From contig BROG01000245.1 in the NCBI GenBank assembly GCA_030159075.1, positions 400,501 through 464,500 of the forward strand: 64,000 nucleotides of DNA. The letters run 5' to 3'. Source of the DNA: Atrina japonica. Lineage: Eukaryota > Mollusca > Bivalvia > Pterioida > Pinnidae. The notes below the pieces were generated by a model that saw only the letters and a program-made list of their open reading frames with translations, was not told where the DNA came from and did not search any database. The position numbers and the translations under genes are program-made. Shown here in pieces: positions 1 through 10,937 of the stretch (position 1 is its first letter; every line of letters starts with the position of its first letter).

Positions 1-450
1 TTCCGTAGGAATTCATAAATTTACCCTAGTGTACGAGTGGTAAAAAGGGTGGACTTGATTCACCACGAGAGTACTATTCCGGCACAGTTTCAGCACATGT
101 TGCAGTCGAATGTACCAGGACAGGAAGTAGTTATTTCATAGAAGTCGATAAAATTTACATAATTCACTTAAGTTTATGGTTAAATTGCTTGCCCAGGACA
201 GTGTTCCAGAGCATTTGATTGGTGTTCCACTTGTCCGAGTTGTCCTGGACAGTGAAACGAACCCGCTCATTAGAGCGTCATCACGTGACCGGCAACGCCT
301 TACCAGTTATAAATAGATGTTTCCCACGATTAATTAACAAATTAGTTGGAATAGGACTTTAAAAGTACGACGAAAGTTCATGCGAATACGCATTAAGAAA
401 GTCCAGAAAAGTTTATTTATGGACAATACTCCCCGGAATGTGGCTTTAAG
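1..450. other. No recognisable feature
   Basis: I see no ORF of note, no tRNA, no tandem repeat and no similarity to the other repeats of the window in this stretch. Confidence 0.5.
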
Positions 451-451
451 T

Positions 452-797
452 ATGTTTATAATATTTATAACCATTAGGTCGTTGCCACTGCTGGTGGGCT
501 GTATGAGTCCCCGGGGGTATACATAAACTTAGTACCTGATATTTTGACAGGCCCTACCAGCTGATAATCTTATACATGTACTAAAGTAATATTTTTCACT
601 GATAATGTTCACACTTTGAATTCTAAAGTATTCAAAAGCTAAGATCTTTTTACAGTAGTTACTCTTAGACGGATTTGGCTATGCATTTATATTTATTACT
701 TGGCCTTGAATTACATTTCTTTCTGTTTATAAAATCTATCCGAAATTGGAGCTCAACTGATGAAGTCTAACTGACAGAAACGATCGTCTTGGGAACA
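452..797 (-). repeat. Inverted copy of the 358-bp repeat unit
   Basis: Read on the minus strand this is a diverged but nearly complete copy of the unit tandemly repeated at 1975-2893. It shares the blocks 'CCACCAGCAGTGGCAACGAC', 'GAGCTCCAATTT' and 'CTAAGAGTAACTACTGTA'. It also keeps the first bases of a following unit at its left end, so it was cut from a tandem array. It ends exactly where the LINE-derived sequence begins. Confidence 0.75.
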
Positions 798-3700
798 TGG
801 ATTTAGTTCGGAGATTTATTCCAAAAAACAAAATTACAGTTAGATCAAATGACAAACCATGGTTTAATTCTGAACTAAGACGCGAAATAACAATTAGAAA
901 TAGACTTAAAAGAAAGTAAAAAATTTATCTAATTCAGACTTATTGAAATTAAAAACAGCAACAAAGAAATCATGTAAACAACATGAAAAAATATGCTAGT
1001 CAAAGTCTTTACTTAGTCATGAATAATAGGATTGATCAATATAAAACTGATAATAAAAAGGAATTCTGGAAACTTATCCAATTTATTACAAAATCTAGTG
1101 GAACTGTTACTACGATACCCCCTTTAATTAATCCTAACACTAATTGTGTAGAAGTGGAAGACAAATCTAAAGCCGACGTTTTAAATAATAATAAATAATA
1201 TTAAATAATATCAAATATCGATGACACTGACGTGGAACTTCCTAATTTTAATCTTAGAACAAATCATACACTTTCTTATATTGATTTTAACCAAGACGAT
1301 GTAGCAGATATTCTGTTGACATTAAAAACAAATAAAGCGGTTGGTTTGGACGATATCAGTCACCACATGTTACGTAATACTGCTCGAACTATAAGTTAAC
1401 CTCTTATGTTGTTATCTATAAAATGTTTTAACGATGGTGTTTCCATCCTTGTGAAAAAAAAAGCTAGTTATGCCCCTTTTCAAAAGGCCAATAGACACAT
1501 TCCATCTAACTACAGGCCTATAGCACTGTTAAGTACAGTGGGAAAAGTTTTTGAACGACTGATACACGAACACTTACATAATTATATGTTAGATAGTTAG
1601 TTGTTATACAAGCTACAATCAAGTTGTCTTCCTATCACTTCTATTATTTACCAGTTGTTAGAAATATATCATGATATCTACATAAACAGGGAAGTGAAGA
1701 AAAATACATGTTTAGTTTTCTGTGATGTTTCTAAGGCATTTGATAAAGTATGGCATGCTGGCTTATTAACTAAACTAAAAGGTTATGGCATTATGGGTCC
1801 TCTTTTTAATCTCCTTAACAATTACTTGTCTCGTAGACATCAGTGTGTAAAAGTTAATGAATCTTTTTGTATACATCTCCAGGTGTACCCCAGGGGTCGG
1901 TCCTTGGTCCTCTTCTTTCTTTTCTTTTCTTTTTTTTTTTTTTGATATTTATCAATATTTCGGACAATCTTATTAATATTATAAACATACTACCAAAGTT
2001 ATAATGCTCAAGACGATATCGTTTCTGTCAATACGACTTCATCAGATGAGCTCCAATTTAAATGTTATGTATATTGTCTAAAGAGAAAGTGGTATTATAC
2101 AAGGCCAAATAATATCTCTAAAAGTATAGCCGAAATCCGTCTAAGAGTAACCACTGTAAAAAATGACTATCTTAGCTTTAGAAAAAAAATTGAATTTAAA
2201 TAATGTTAACAGTGCCAAATATTACTTTAGTATAAGATGAACAGGTGGTACCGAAATGCCAGGTACTAGGTTTTTGTATACCCGCGTGGATTCAAACGGT
2301 CCACCAGCAGTGGCAACGACCTAGTGGTTATAAATATTATAAACATACTACCAAAGTTATAATGCTCAAGACGATATCGTTTCTGTCAATACGACTTCAT
2401 CAGTTGAGCTCCAATTTAAAAGTTATGTGTATTTTCTAAAGAGAAAGTGGTATTATACAAGGCCAAATAATATCTCTAAAAGTATAGCCGAAATCAGTCT
2501 AAGAGTAACCACTGTTAAAAATGACTATCTTAGCTTTAGAAAATTTTTTGAATTTAAATGATGTTAACAGTGCCAAATATTACTTTAGTATAAGATGAAC
2601 AGCTGGTACCGAAATGCCAGGTACTAGGTTTATGTATACCCTCGGGGATTCAAACGGTCCACCAGCAGTGGCAACGACCTAGTGGTTATAAATATCATAA
2701 ACATACTACCAAAGTTATAATGCTCAAGACGATATCTTTTCTGTCAATAAGACATTATCTCAGTTGAGCTCCAATTTAAAAGTTATGTGTATTTTCTAAA
2801 GAGAAAGTGGTATTATACAAGGCCAAATAATATCTCTAAAAGTATAGCCGAAATCCGTCTAAGAGTAACCACTGTAAAAATGACTATTTTAGCTAATATT
2901 TCTCGTTTATTTCCTCATGGTATTTCGCTGTCTGCCTTCTCAAATGATGAGGAAGAAATTATTGAGAGTTTGAACACTGATCTAATTACTTTGAAAGAGT
3001 GGTCTGACAGATTGCTTGTAACATTTAACCCTTCAAAAGCTGAAGTATTATATATTAATCCCGCTTGTCAGGGCCATATTGAGCTGAAGTTTGGAAATGC
3101 TATACTGCATAATGTTAATGAACATAAACATTTGGGTCTAACCTTTATGGTAAATGGTCAAGTCACATCAATAATATATGTAACTCTACTTATAAACAAA
3201 TCAATGTACTTAAGAAATTAAAATACCCTTTAAGCAGGAAAACATTGGATAAAATTTACAGTACTTTTATATTGCCTCTTTTTGAATTTTGATATGAAGT
3301 ATGAGATGGGCTGAGTGTACGGGATATTGATAAACTAGAAAAGGTGCAGCTAGATATGGGCAGTATTGTTACTGGTTTGCCTCTTTTTGCATGTAGAGAG
3401 TCAATATATTCTGAAACTGGTTGGGAGCCTCTTAAAGATAGGAGAGAGAGACGAAAATTGTGTCTTTTTTATAAAATCCAAAAACAGTATGGTTCCACAG
3501 TTTTTATCTGACATTTTTTAATTCCCTTATCTAGAAATAATAATAGAAATTTACGTAATAATGACGATTTTACACTACCAAGGTACAGATTAGAGAGTAC
3601 TGAAATGTCCTTCTTTCCGTCAACAATAAAATTATGGAATGCTCCCGACCTTCAATTACGTAGAAACCCATTAAAGGGTTTAAATGCTCGTTAAAAAGTT

Positions 3701-4090
3701 TAAAAGATGTATTTTTAGTACCTGGCTATTTCTTTGTTGGTGAAAGGCGTTCAAATATTTTTTAACCAAAATTCGTAATTTCAGTAGTAGTCTAAATTCT
3801 GACTTATTTAGAGTAAATCTTGTCGATTCACCAAATTGCTTTTGTGGAAATCCTTTTGAAGATGCGTTCCATTATTTTTTTCAATGCTCAAAATTTAGAA
3901 TTCAAAGGGAATATCTCTTTAACAAACTACGATGTTATGAACCTTTAAGCATTGCAAAATTATTATTTGGAGATAACAATCTAAAGAATCCAGGATTTCA
4001 CGTAAGAGGGATGGAAGAGTATATATAATTGTTTCGCCGATGGTAGGGAGGCGCAGATATTTTAGTATTTTTTTTTTTATTTAATTTTCC
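798..4090 (+). mobile_element. Degenerate LINE (non-LTR retrotransposon), reverse transcriptase pseudogene
   Basis: Fragments of one ORF2-type protein run in order through shifting frames. A linker contains 'KPWFNSELRREITIRNRLKR' (about 850-915). The reverse transcriptase includes 'SNYRPIALLSTVGKVFERL' (1507-1563), 'LVFCDVSKAFDKVWHAGLL' (about 1712-1768) and 'PGVPQGSVLGPLL' (about 1879-1917). The thumb region includes 'LKEWSDRLLVTFNPSKAEVL' (about 2990-3050). The C-terminal zinc-knuckle-like CxCG...H...C domain is at about 3838-3900. The element is dead: it has many stops and frameshifts, the 358-bp repeat breaks it between RT motifs B and C, and the catalytic [F/Y]ADD box reads FPHG. It is 5'-truncated at about 798. 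The RT style is jockey/CR1-like, but the exact clade cannot be fixed by eye. Confidence 0.85.
1975..2893 (+). repeat. Tandem repeat, 358-bp unit, about 2.5 copies, inside the LINE
   Basis: The block 'AACATACTACCAAAGTTATA' recurs at about 1984, 2342 and 2700, a period of 358 bp. The first two units are nearly full length and the third stops after about 190 bp, where LINE coding sequence resumes. A T-rich tract (1918-1943) precedes the first unit. Diverged single or paired copies occur elsewhere in the window: 452-797, 26140-26300, 27290-27571 and 63193-63470. Confidence 0.9.
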
Positions 4091-4383
4091 AACTTTGTAT
4101 TTAAAGTAAACAAGTTTTAAACAATGTTTGTTAACTTCCGGGCTTTTGAGTTAATTTTTCCTGTACGACATAGGCCTGCATCTTTACATTGGCGTCCAAA
4201 TGAGGGGCGAGCGCCGTTTACGCGTAGGCCTACCTTTACCGTTGGATTATTCAGTGTAGAGCACGATCAATATCCAAATAATTGTTTCTGGATTTCATTC
4301 TTTTTTCATTTTTTAAAAAAAGTTATGTTTCACAGTTAGTCTTTATATTCTTTCAAAAATGTTATTTTCAATAGTATGGTACA
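4091..4383. other. LINE 3' flank, no gene recognised
   Basis: This is AT-rich sequence after the last LINE similarity. A 71-codon open frame (4124-4339) has no recognisable product and is taken as chance. Confidence 0.4.
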
Positions 4384-4508
4384 AGTAACTTACCCCATAG
4401 AAAAGTGTTGGTTATGTTGTGATACACCATGGTCAGTTACATAATTTCACTCGGGGGCTGCGCCCCTCGTGAAATTATGCATAACCAACACTTTTCTATG
4501 GGGTAACT
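4384..4508. mobile_element. Foldback (hairpin) element
   Basis: A perfect 25-bp inverted repeat pairs 4391-4415 ('TACCCCATAGAAAAGTGTTG' onward) with 4481-4505. A second inner hairpin, ATAATTTCAC / GTGAAATTAT (4441-4450 and 4470-4479), carries a GC-rich loop. There is no coding capacity. This fits a small non-autonomous foldback or MITE-like element. Confidence 0.8.
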
Positions 4509-4747
4509 AATACAAGTTTTCCGAATTCAACATGAACGGCGTTCCCACGATGAGCATATTGTCATTGCAGGGTTTATGAAATAAACGGGGATAAAAAATG
4601 CATTTGTAGCTCTTAATTCTCTACTTAGAAGCCCTGATTTCGGCGCTTTTTATAATGAAAAAGTATCTGTAAAAATGAGTTTTGCTCCCCTCTCCAGGCC
4701 TCCAAAAAATAAGATTTTGCGGCTTGAGTAGATAAAAGTCTTTATAA

Positions 4748-4985
4748 TACTGTATACCTGGACATTTTCGCCCTTGTTAATTTCGCACTTTTGCGGGTGA
4801 AAGCATATTCACTCCATCTTAAATTTGCCTTAAATCATCATAGTCTCATGATGGTATGAATTTCCATCCTTCACTTACCTCGCTTGAAAATTTCGCTTTT
4901 ATTTTAAATTTGACCTCTCAAACAACAACAACAACAACAAATTAGTAAATAAATAAAAGGAGGCGGAAATCTCAGGTATACAGCA
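4748..4985. mobile_element. MITE with 'CTGTATACCTG' terminal inverted repeats
   Basis: The left end (TACTGTATACCTGGACATTT...CGCCC) and the right end (GGCGGAAAT...CAGGTATACAGCA) are imperfect inverted repeats of about 26 bp around a non-coding interior that includes a (CAA)n run. The ends resemble those of the MITE at 56538-56732 (TACTGTATACAGGG), so the two are probably one family. Confidence 0.65.
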
Positions 4986-5060
4986 GACATAACAAATCCG
5001 GATTTCCTGTGGTGTGTAGTTTTAGTCGGTTGCTTTATGAATGACTTATTTATGTTATTT

Positions 5061-6288
5061 TTAGCTACCTGAACCGACGGTTCAAGTGAGCTTTTCTGAT
5101 CGCCTTTTGTCCGTCGTCCATCCGTCTATCCGTTAACTTTTCACATTTTCGACTTTTCTCCGAAATCATTGAAGGGATTTTGATGACACTTTATAGAAAG
5201 CAAGTACTCAAGGGTCTCTTTTAGACCACGTCGACCCAGGGGTGGATCCAGGGTGTGGCAAAAGAGGCCCCAGGGGGTACCCCTCTTATAAAAATCTTCT
5301 CCAGAACTGCTGCATGGATTGAAAAATATAAAACATCTCAGATACCAAAGTATAAGTCCTAAGGATGTCCAGGACACAGATACAAATCCGGCGAAAATGG
5401 ACAAACAAGGACCTCTGGAAACCAAGAGGTGGGATCAGGTGCCATGGAGGAGTAAGCGTCACCTATCGATCGGTCACACCCGCCTTGAGTCCACAGTCAA
5501 GTCTAAATGAAATACGTGAAGAACGAATCCTCGTCACAATTGGTACAGACGTCTCAACATCCTCTAACGAAAAGGCAACTCAACATTTCACCCTGTGAAA
5601 CAGAGTAATCAAGACTATTATACCGACCTAAAATTTGCGGAACGTTGACATCAAACGCGGTTTTCGATATCCCTGTGTCAATAATTTGTCAGTGAGTTTG
5701 CATCTGAGTGATCTACATAGACGTTTGATTCAAGTTTGTCAATTTCGTAGAAATCGGAAAATAAATGTTTTACGTGTTTTGGACGTCATTTATTTTTGTA
5801 TGATTTATTTGATTTTGTCCCTATTTATTCATTATGATGCATTCGTTTTATGGGTTTTACCTGTAATTAGGTAGATAAATGCTTTACTGAAAGAATTTCG
5901 CAGAAATTTTAATTTCACATTTTCGACTTCTCCAAAACCGCCGAAGGGATTTGATGAAACTTTATAGAAAGCAAGTAGTCAAAGTCATCTTCCAAGTCTG
6001 TTTATTTCGGCCAGATCGGCCTAGAGGTGGATCCAGCATGGGGCAAAAGATTCCTCAGGTGTACCCCTCTTTCGAAATCTTCTCCAGAACTGCTGCATGG
6101 ACTGAAAAACTAATTGCATCTTAGTGATCTACATGGATGCATGATTTAATTTCCTGTTTTTGGAATAAAATTGTAATTGAATTTTGACATGTTTTGACAT
6201 CGTGCCCGATTTATCATTTTCATTCCAATATTTGTAAGATACCAACACAGTTCAGGTGAGCGATGTGTCCCATGGGCCTCTTGTTCTA
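5061..6288. repeat. Composite dispersed bivalve-type repeat with internal direct repeat
   Basis: Two diverged direct copies of a block of about 190 bp (5137-5325 and 5918-6107) share 'CTTTATAGAAAGCAAGTA', 'AGGGATTTTGATGA' and 'TCTTCTCCAGAACTGCTGCA'. The outer ends are 'TTCAAGTGAGCTTTTCTGAT' (about 5081) and 'CCCATGGGCCTCTTGTT' (about 6269). The middle is occupied by a Penelope-like 3' tail (5326-5712). The right end runs into the mannosidase locus and creates a false upstream ATG at 6263. Confidence 0.6.
5326..5712 (-). mobile_element. Penelope-like element, 3' fragment (tail family A)
   Basis: On the minus strand this matches the last RT codons and 3' untranslated tail of the element at 16715-18700, from 'CACTGACAAATTATTGACAC' through 'GATGTTTTAT'. 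The copy is 5'-truncated and inserted in the composite repeat. Confidence 0.8.
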
Positions 6289-6343
6289 TAAAGAGACTAT
6301 TTATTTCAATTGTTATTATAATTTCAGTGTTTGTCAATCTGTT

Positions 6344-9300
6344 ATGATGCCAAAATGCAAGGGAAAGTGGATGAAGGGCGTGGTTTTAGTGACCTTTGGA
6401 TTACTTGTCGCTCTAAAATATCGAATGAGCAAAATACATGCAAGTCACATCCCCCATTTCAAGAAATCTCGTTTCATACTAGAAGGGATTAACATCATTG
6501 GACATAGCACTACTGATACAGCCGAAAATGACACCTCTATTCTCGGATCCGATAATTTTACAGAACACTCAATGAACGTAATAGTGGACGAAGCAAACAG
6601 AAAAATAGCGGGATATTCATTTAAAACGTCATCAGATGATTCTATTTTGGATGTGTTCATCATTCCAACCTCTCATAATGATCCTGGATGGATTCAAACA
6701 TTCGAAAATTACTACCAAAAACAAACTAAGAATATAATTAACAATGCTGTAAAGTACTTAACTTTATACCGTAATATGACCATGATTTGGCCTGAAATTG
6801 TGTTTTTAGAAAAGTGGTGGGAAAATGCCACCGAACAGCAGAAAGTATCACTGAAAAACATCATTTCGAGAGGACAGTTGGAAATTGTAACCGGGGGCTG
6901 GGTTTCGCCGGACGAAGCAACTTGTCACTACTTTGCGGTTCTAGATCAATTGATAGAGGGGCACCAGTGGCTAAGTAGAACGTTGAATGTGAAACCAAAG
7001 GCGTGTTGGCCGGTGGATCAGTTTGGATATTCCACAACATTACCATATATCTGGGCTAAAGCCGGTATGAAAAACCTTGGGCTGTTACGAGTCACCGACA
7101 GAGTTAAGTCTTACCTGGCTAAACACAAAATGTTGGATTTTTCTTGGAGACAACAATGGGATTCATCAGGAGCAAATGATGTACTTTGTCATGTGGAACC
7201 TTTCGTTTGGTTTGTAACTTTTACAGGGTGTGGTCCGGACACTCGGATTTGTAACCGACTAGGGTACCATAAACAAACTGAATATTTGAAAGCTACGGAC
7301 ATTAAAAAATTAGCAACGGATCTTGTAAAGCAATTTAAGATGAAGTCTTCTCTGTATAAAACGAATGCAATTGTAATTCCACTGGGTGCAGATTTTGCTT
7401 ATGACACAGAAAAAGAATGGATTTCACAATACATGAAAATATCAAACATATCTAATTATATAAATCAAAACCGTAACCGGTTTGGTGTTCGTATAAAATT
7501 CGGAACTGTCAGTGATTATTTTGATAAAATTAGCAAAACCAGTGATTACCCAGTCGTAAAGGGTGATTTCTTTACTTATGTAGAGGGTGGCAATGATTAC
7601 TGGAGCGGTTATTTTACAACACGACCTTTCGATAAACGAATAGGAAGATCATTATTGGAACTTGTACGCGCAGCAGAGATGTCGACTACGTTTGCCATTT
7701 TGGATTCACTACAAAATAAGTATCCTTTAACAAATATATCTGATTGTTTTCGATTACTTCAGAATATACATAGACAACTCGGTCTTTTCCAACATCACGA
7801 TGCAATCACCGGCACATCAACTCACGTCACTGCGACTGACTATAGAAAACGTTTGTTTTCAGCCATAAGAGATGCCAATAGTGTAATGGCATTAAATTTT
7901 GAAAATGTGTTGAAGGGGGACAAAAATGTCACCATTGTGCCCCTTCTTTTGCAGCCCCGTTACGACGAACCATTACGAAATATACTAGTGAATATCACAG
8001 AAATTCAGACAGATGTTTTTATTTGGAATCCATTCACCACTAATCGTAGGGAAATTGTTTGTATACGAGTTAATGATACAGAAGTAAAGATAATGTCTGA
8101 CCATAACATGGAAGTTAAAATACAGATAAACCCTGTGTGGAACAGTTTGGGTAAAACATCTGATAAAGTGTTTGATGTTTGTTTTGAAATTGACATCTCA
8201 ACAGGGAGTGGCACCATCTATAGTATATCAAGAGCACGACCTCAACATAACGTCAGTATAGCCCGTGTGGGCAGTCGTAAAAGAGGATTGGTTAGTAAAT
8301 TGTGGCCGACACAAAATATTGGTCAATCAATGACATTTCAAAATACGTACATCAATGTTTCTTTCGATAAATCTGGTGCACTGAGTGGAATATGCAAATT
8401 AGATACCAATAATTGTTCTGATGTTCATTTGGAATGGATTATGTATGAACGGATTCCGGGAGATGCTTATGTATTTACAGCTGACATGCGAGCCAAAAGC
8501 ATGATGAGTGATATACGTAATGTTCGGGTGGTCTCTGGGGACATTGTAACAAAAGTAACATTAACCCATGAATTATTCGAACACACCGTTGTCATGTACA
8601 ACACTACTTCTATCCAAGGCCAGTTTCTCCACGTTGAAAACGAGGTATTATTTATTTCTAGCAAAGTCAATGGTAAAGAACTTTTAATGAAAATGCGCAC
8701 GAACATTCAGAACAAAGATAATAGCTACTATACAGATGCAAATGGTTTGCAAATGGTAAAACGTCGATACAGATCAAATATGCCCTCGGGGGCTAACTTT
8801 TATCCAATGACAACGATGGTATTCATACAAGATTTACAACGTCGAATAACCCTTCATTCCGCCCAGCCACTGGGCGTTGGAAGCTTTAAAACCGGAAATA
8901 TCCAGGTACTGATTGATAGAAGACCGTCTCGACCAGGCAAAGGTCTAACTGAATCAGTTTTAGACAATCGTCCGGCAACGAGTAGATTTTTTCTTCTGTT
9001 TGAAGATATAAACAATCAGAATGCTCATTATATCTCTGGACCCAATAATATTTTTCCTTCTTCATTTTCTTCGCATGTAAACGACTTACTTCAGAATCCC
9101 GTACAACTGTTTTTAGTGAAAGGAAATGGAAATATCAAGAAAGAATTGAAACTGTTCAGTGAAGAACTACCTCAAGATATCGTGATTGCAAACTTAAGAA
9201 CATTTTCGGATGAAAATTTCGCTTGGAAAGGGACTGGTATAACATTTCATCGAAAATGGGTACAACGCCAAGATATTGGTAAATCGAATTACACCAACAA

Positions 9301-9475
9301 ATTGACATTAGGTACCCTCTTCAATTCTATTAAACCCAAACATATACATAAATCACAGTTGACGTACATAGATACGGAGAATGAAGTTGACAAAGATTTA
9401 CCTGTACACTTAAAATCAATGGATCTTGATTCCTATTATTTTAGTTGGGATGACGTCTTTGTTAAAACTAATTAA
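6344..9475 (+). CDS. GH38 alpha-mannosidase II-like glycosidase, intronless
   Basis: This is a single open frame of 1043 codons. Golgi alpha-mannosidase II trims alpha-1,3/1,6-mannose from N-glycans. Numbering from ATG 6344: a short cytosolic tail; a signal anchor at about 12-24 (GVVLVTFGLLVAL), as in type II Golgi enzymes; zinc/substrate motif HNDPGW (111-116); nucleophile Asp225 in CWPVDQFGYS; acid/base Asp350 in LGADF; GDFFTYVEGGNDYWSGY; and HHDAITGT with His484, His485 and Asp486. A beta-rich C-terminal half follows. Length fits the family (fly enzyme about 1108 aa). The frame is open from an ATG at 6263, but that ATG lies in a dispersed repeat, and 'TTATAATTTCAG' ending at 6327 looks like a splice acceptor. 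I therefore start at 6344, probably after a non-coding 5' exon. Against remembered fly sequence, GDDF is GADF, DPFGHS is DQFGYS, and the Tyr-rich FYSYD segment is FVWFV. An active enzyme is likely but not certain. Confidence 0.93.
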   Translation: MMPKCKGKWMKGVVLVTFGLLVALKYRMSKIHASHIPHFKKSRFILEGINIIGHSTTDTAENDTSILGSDNFTEHSMNVIVDEANRKIAGYSFKTSSDDSILDVFIIPTSHNDPGWIQTFENYYQKQTKNIINNAVKYLTLYRNMTMIWPEIVFLEKWWENATEQQKVSLKNIISRGQLEIVTGGWVSPDEATCHYFAVLDQLIEGHQWLSRTLNVKPKACWPVDQFGYSTTLPYIWAKAGMKNLGLLRVTDRVKSYLAKHKMLDFSWRQQWDSSGANDVLCHVEPFVWFVTFTGCGPDTRICNRLGYHKQTEYLKATDIKKLATDLVKQFKMKSSLYKTNAIVIPLGADFAYDTEKEWISQYMKISNISNYINQNRNRFGVRIKFGTVSDYFDKISKTSDYPVVKGDFFTYVEGGNDYWSGYFTTRPFDKRIGRSLLELVRAAEMSTTFAILDSLQNKYPLTNISDCFRLLQNIHRQLGLFQHHDAITGTSTHVTATDYRKRLFSAIRDANSVMALNFENVLKGDKNVTIVPLLLQPRYDEPLRNILVNITEIQTDVFIWNPFTTNRREIVCIRVNDTEVKIMSDHNMEVKIQINPVWNSLGKTSDKVFDVCFEIDISTGSGTIYSISRARPQHNVSIARVGSRKRGLVSKLWPTQNIGQSMTFQNTYINVSFDKSGALSGICKLDTNNCSDVHLEWIMYERIPGDAYVFTADMRAKSMMSDIRNVRVVSGDIVTKVTLTHELFEHTVVMYNTTSIQGQFLHVENEVLFISSKVNGKELLMKMRTNIQNKDNSYYTDANGLQMVKRRYRSNMPSGANFYPMTTMVFIQDLQRRITLHSAQPLGVGSFKTGNIQVLIDRRPSRPGKGLTESVLDNRPATSRFFLLFEDINNQNAHYISGPNNIFPSSFSSHVNDLLQNPVQLFLVKGNGNIKKELKLFSEELPQDIVIANLRTFSDENFAWKGTGITFHRKWVQRQDIGKSNYTNKLTLGTLFNSIKPKHIHKSQLTYIDTENEVDKDLPVHLKSMDLDSYYFSWDDVFVKTN

Positions 9476-10079
9476 TTTATTCACTGATATATGAATGTTA
9501 TAACTAAACAATGTTTTAGTTTAAACATGTTTTATTCAATTTAGAATTTTTTATATAACTACATAAATTGACAGTACATAAAGGAATTAAGGAATAGAAA
9601 AGAAGCGTAACGCTTATGTAAATTCATCTCCCTAGATACAAACTATTTCGTCGGAGATATATTAAGTATTTGCCCGGTAGACTATACATATATAAATTGA
9701 TGTTTGGATATACAGCAGAAAATAACGAAAACTAAAGTAATACAATAAGTAATACAATGAGAGTTGCGTAATATCATTTGAAATTCAAGCTACTGATAAA
9801 GTAATATTAAATAACTTGATGATGGGTATCCATATAAATGGAGGTGATGAATATGATGATGATGATGGGTAGCGGATGCTTAATTTTGATACAAAATTAT
9901 TGTAAAAACAGGAATATAACATACAAGTTATATGAATTCACACTATTCTCTAGATGATAGTGCAGTTTCTAGTACGTAGAAAAACCAACATATGTTCACT
10001 ATAATATACATTGAATATAACTTACCGTAATGTAAGGAGTCGAATTAATTTGGAATAATTCAGTAATATTCGTCCGTGA
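9476..10079. other. 3' flank of the mannosidase gene
   Basis: This is AT-rich non-coding sequence. ATTAAA at 9806-9811 is a possible polyadenylation signal. AATAAA at 10134 lies inside the LINE remnant. No other feature is seen. Confidence 0.4.
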
Positions 10080-10495
10080 ATGCATTGCACATAAGAAATG
10101 TTTTTAAATTCAAGTAAAGCGTTTTGTTTGCACAATAAATTTCTGTACATTTGTAAATATATTTTCATTAAAGTCGTTGTTTTTATCTGGATTACCATAT
10201 AGTAAAATCTTTATTGTAAATGGAAGGTTTAGTGCATTTCTTAATTCAATTCTCAGATTATGGTAAAATGGACAAGACAGAAGAACATGTTCGGTTGTTT
10301 CGATTTCTCCACAGGCGCAGTATGGGGATTCTTCAATATACTACATGACATGCGAAGCCGTGCATGTAATATTTCTGGTCCCTACGTTATAGTAGAGTGG
10401 AGGCTTGTCAATATTGTAAAAATTAGAAATGTTATTTTTAAATGAACTTAATGAAATAGATTTTCTAATTTCGAGAGGGAGATTATACTATGTTT
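10080..10495 (-). mobile_element. LINE 3' remnant (ORF2 C-terminal domain)
   Basis: Read on the minus strand, about 10490 to 10085 encodes 'LPLEIRKSISLSSFKNNISN', then after a frameshift 'SPYCACGEIETTEHVLLSC' and 'PFYHNLRIELRNAL'. The CxCGxxExTEHxLLxC knuckle and the 'LPxEIRxSxSLxxFK' block are hallmarks of the C-terminal end of jockey/CR1-type LINE proteins. It is diverged and 5'-truncated, and a different family from the LINE at 798-4090. Confidence 0.8.
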
Positions 10496-10792
10496 TGAGT
10501 GTTAATATTTATTAAAATGGTGAGAACAAATGGAATTAAAACAGACAGAAATATTAACTTTATGATAAAGATTATATGAAATATCTTGCCATTTGGTTTG
10601 TATTTGGTTTATATGATTTTATTTGTAATTGGTTTTGGTAACAAAAATGTGTTTGTTTCGGATGCTTTTCTTTATTAAACTGTTGAACACAAATGCAGCT
10701 AAACATGTATTTATATAAAACATTTTCACATTTGGAAATCCAAATTATTTTAATATGCATTTAGCCGTTGAAATTTTTTTGTAATTTATATA

Positions 10793-10937
<145 letters not shown>

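Noticed and set aside
6263..6343. Upstream in-frame ATG of the mannosidase frame
   Set aside because: It lies in the end of a dispersed repeat (CCCATGGGCCTCTTGTT) and before a good splice acceptor. The ATG at 6344 places the signal anchor at the usual distance from the N-terminus.
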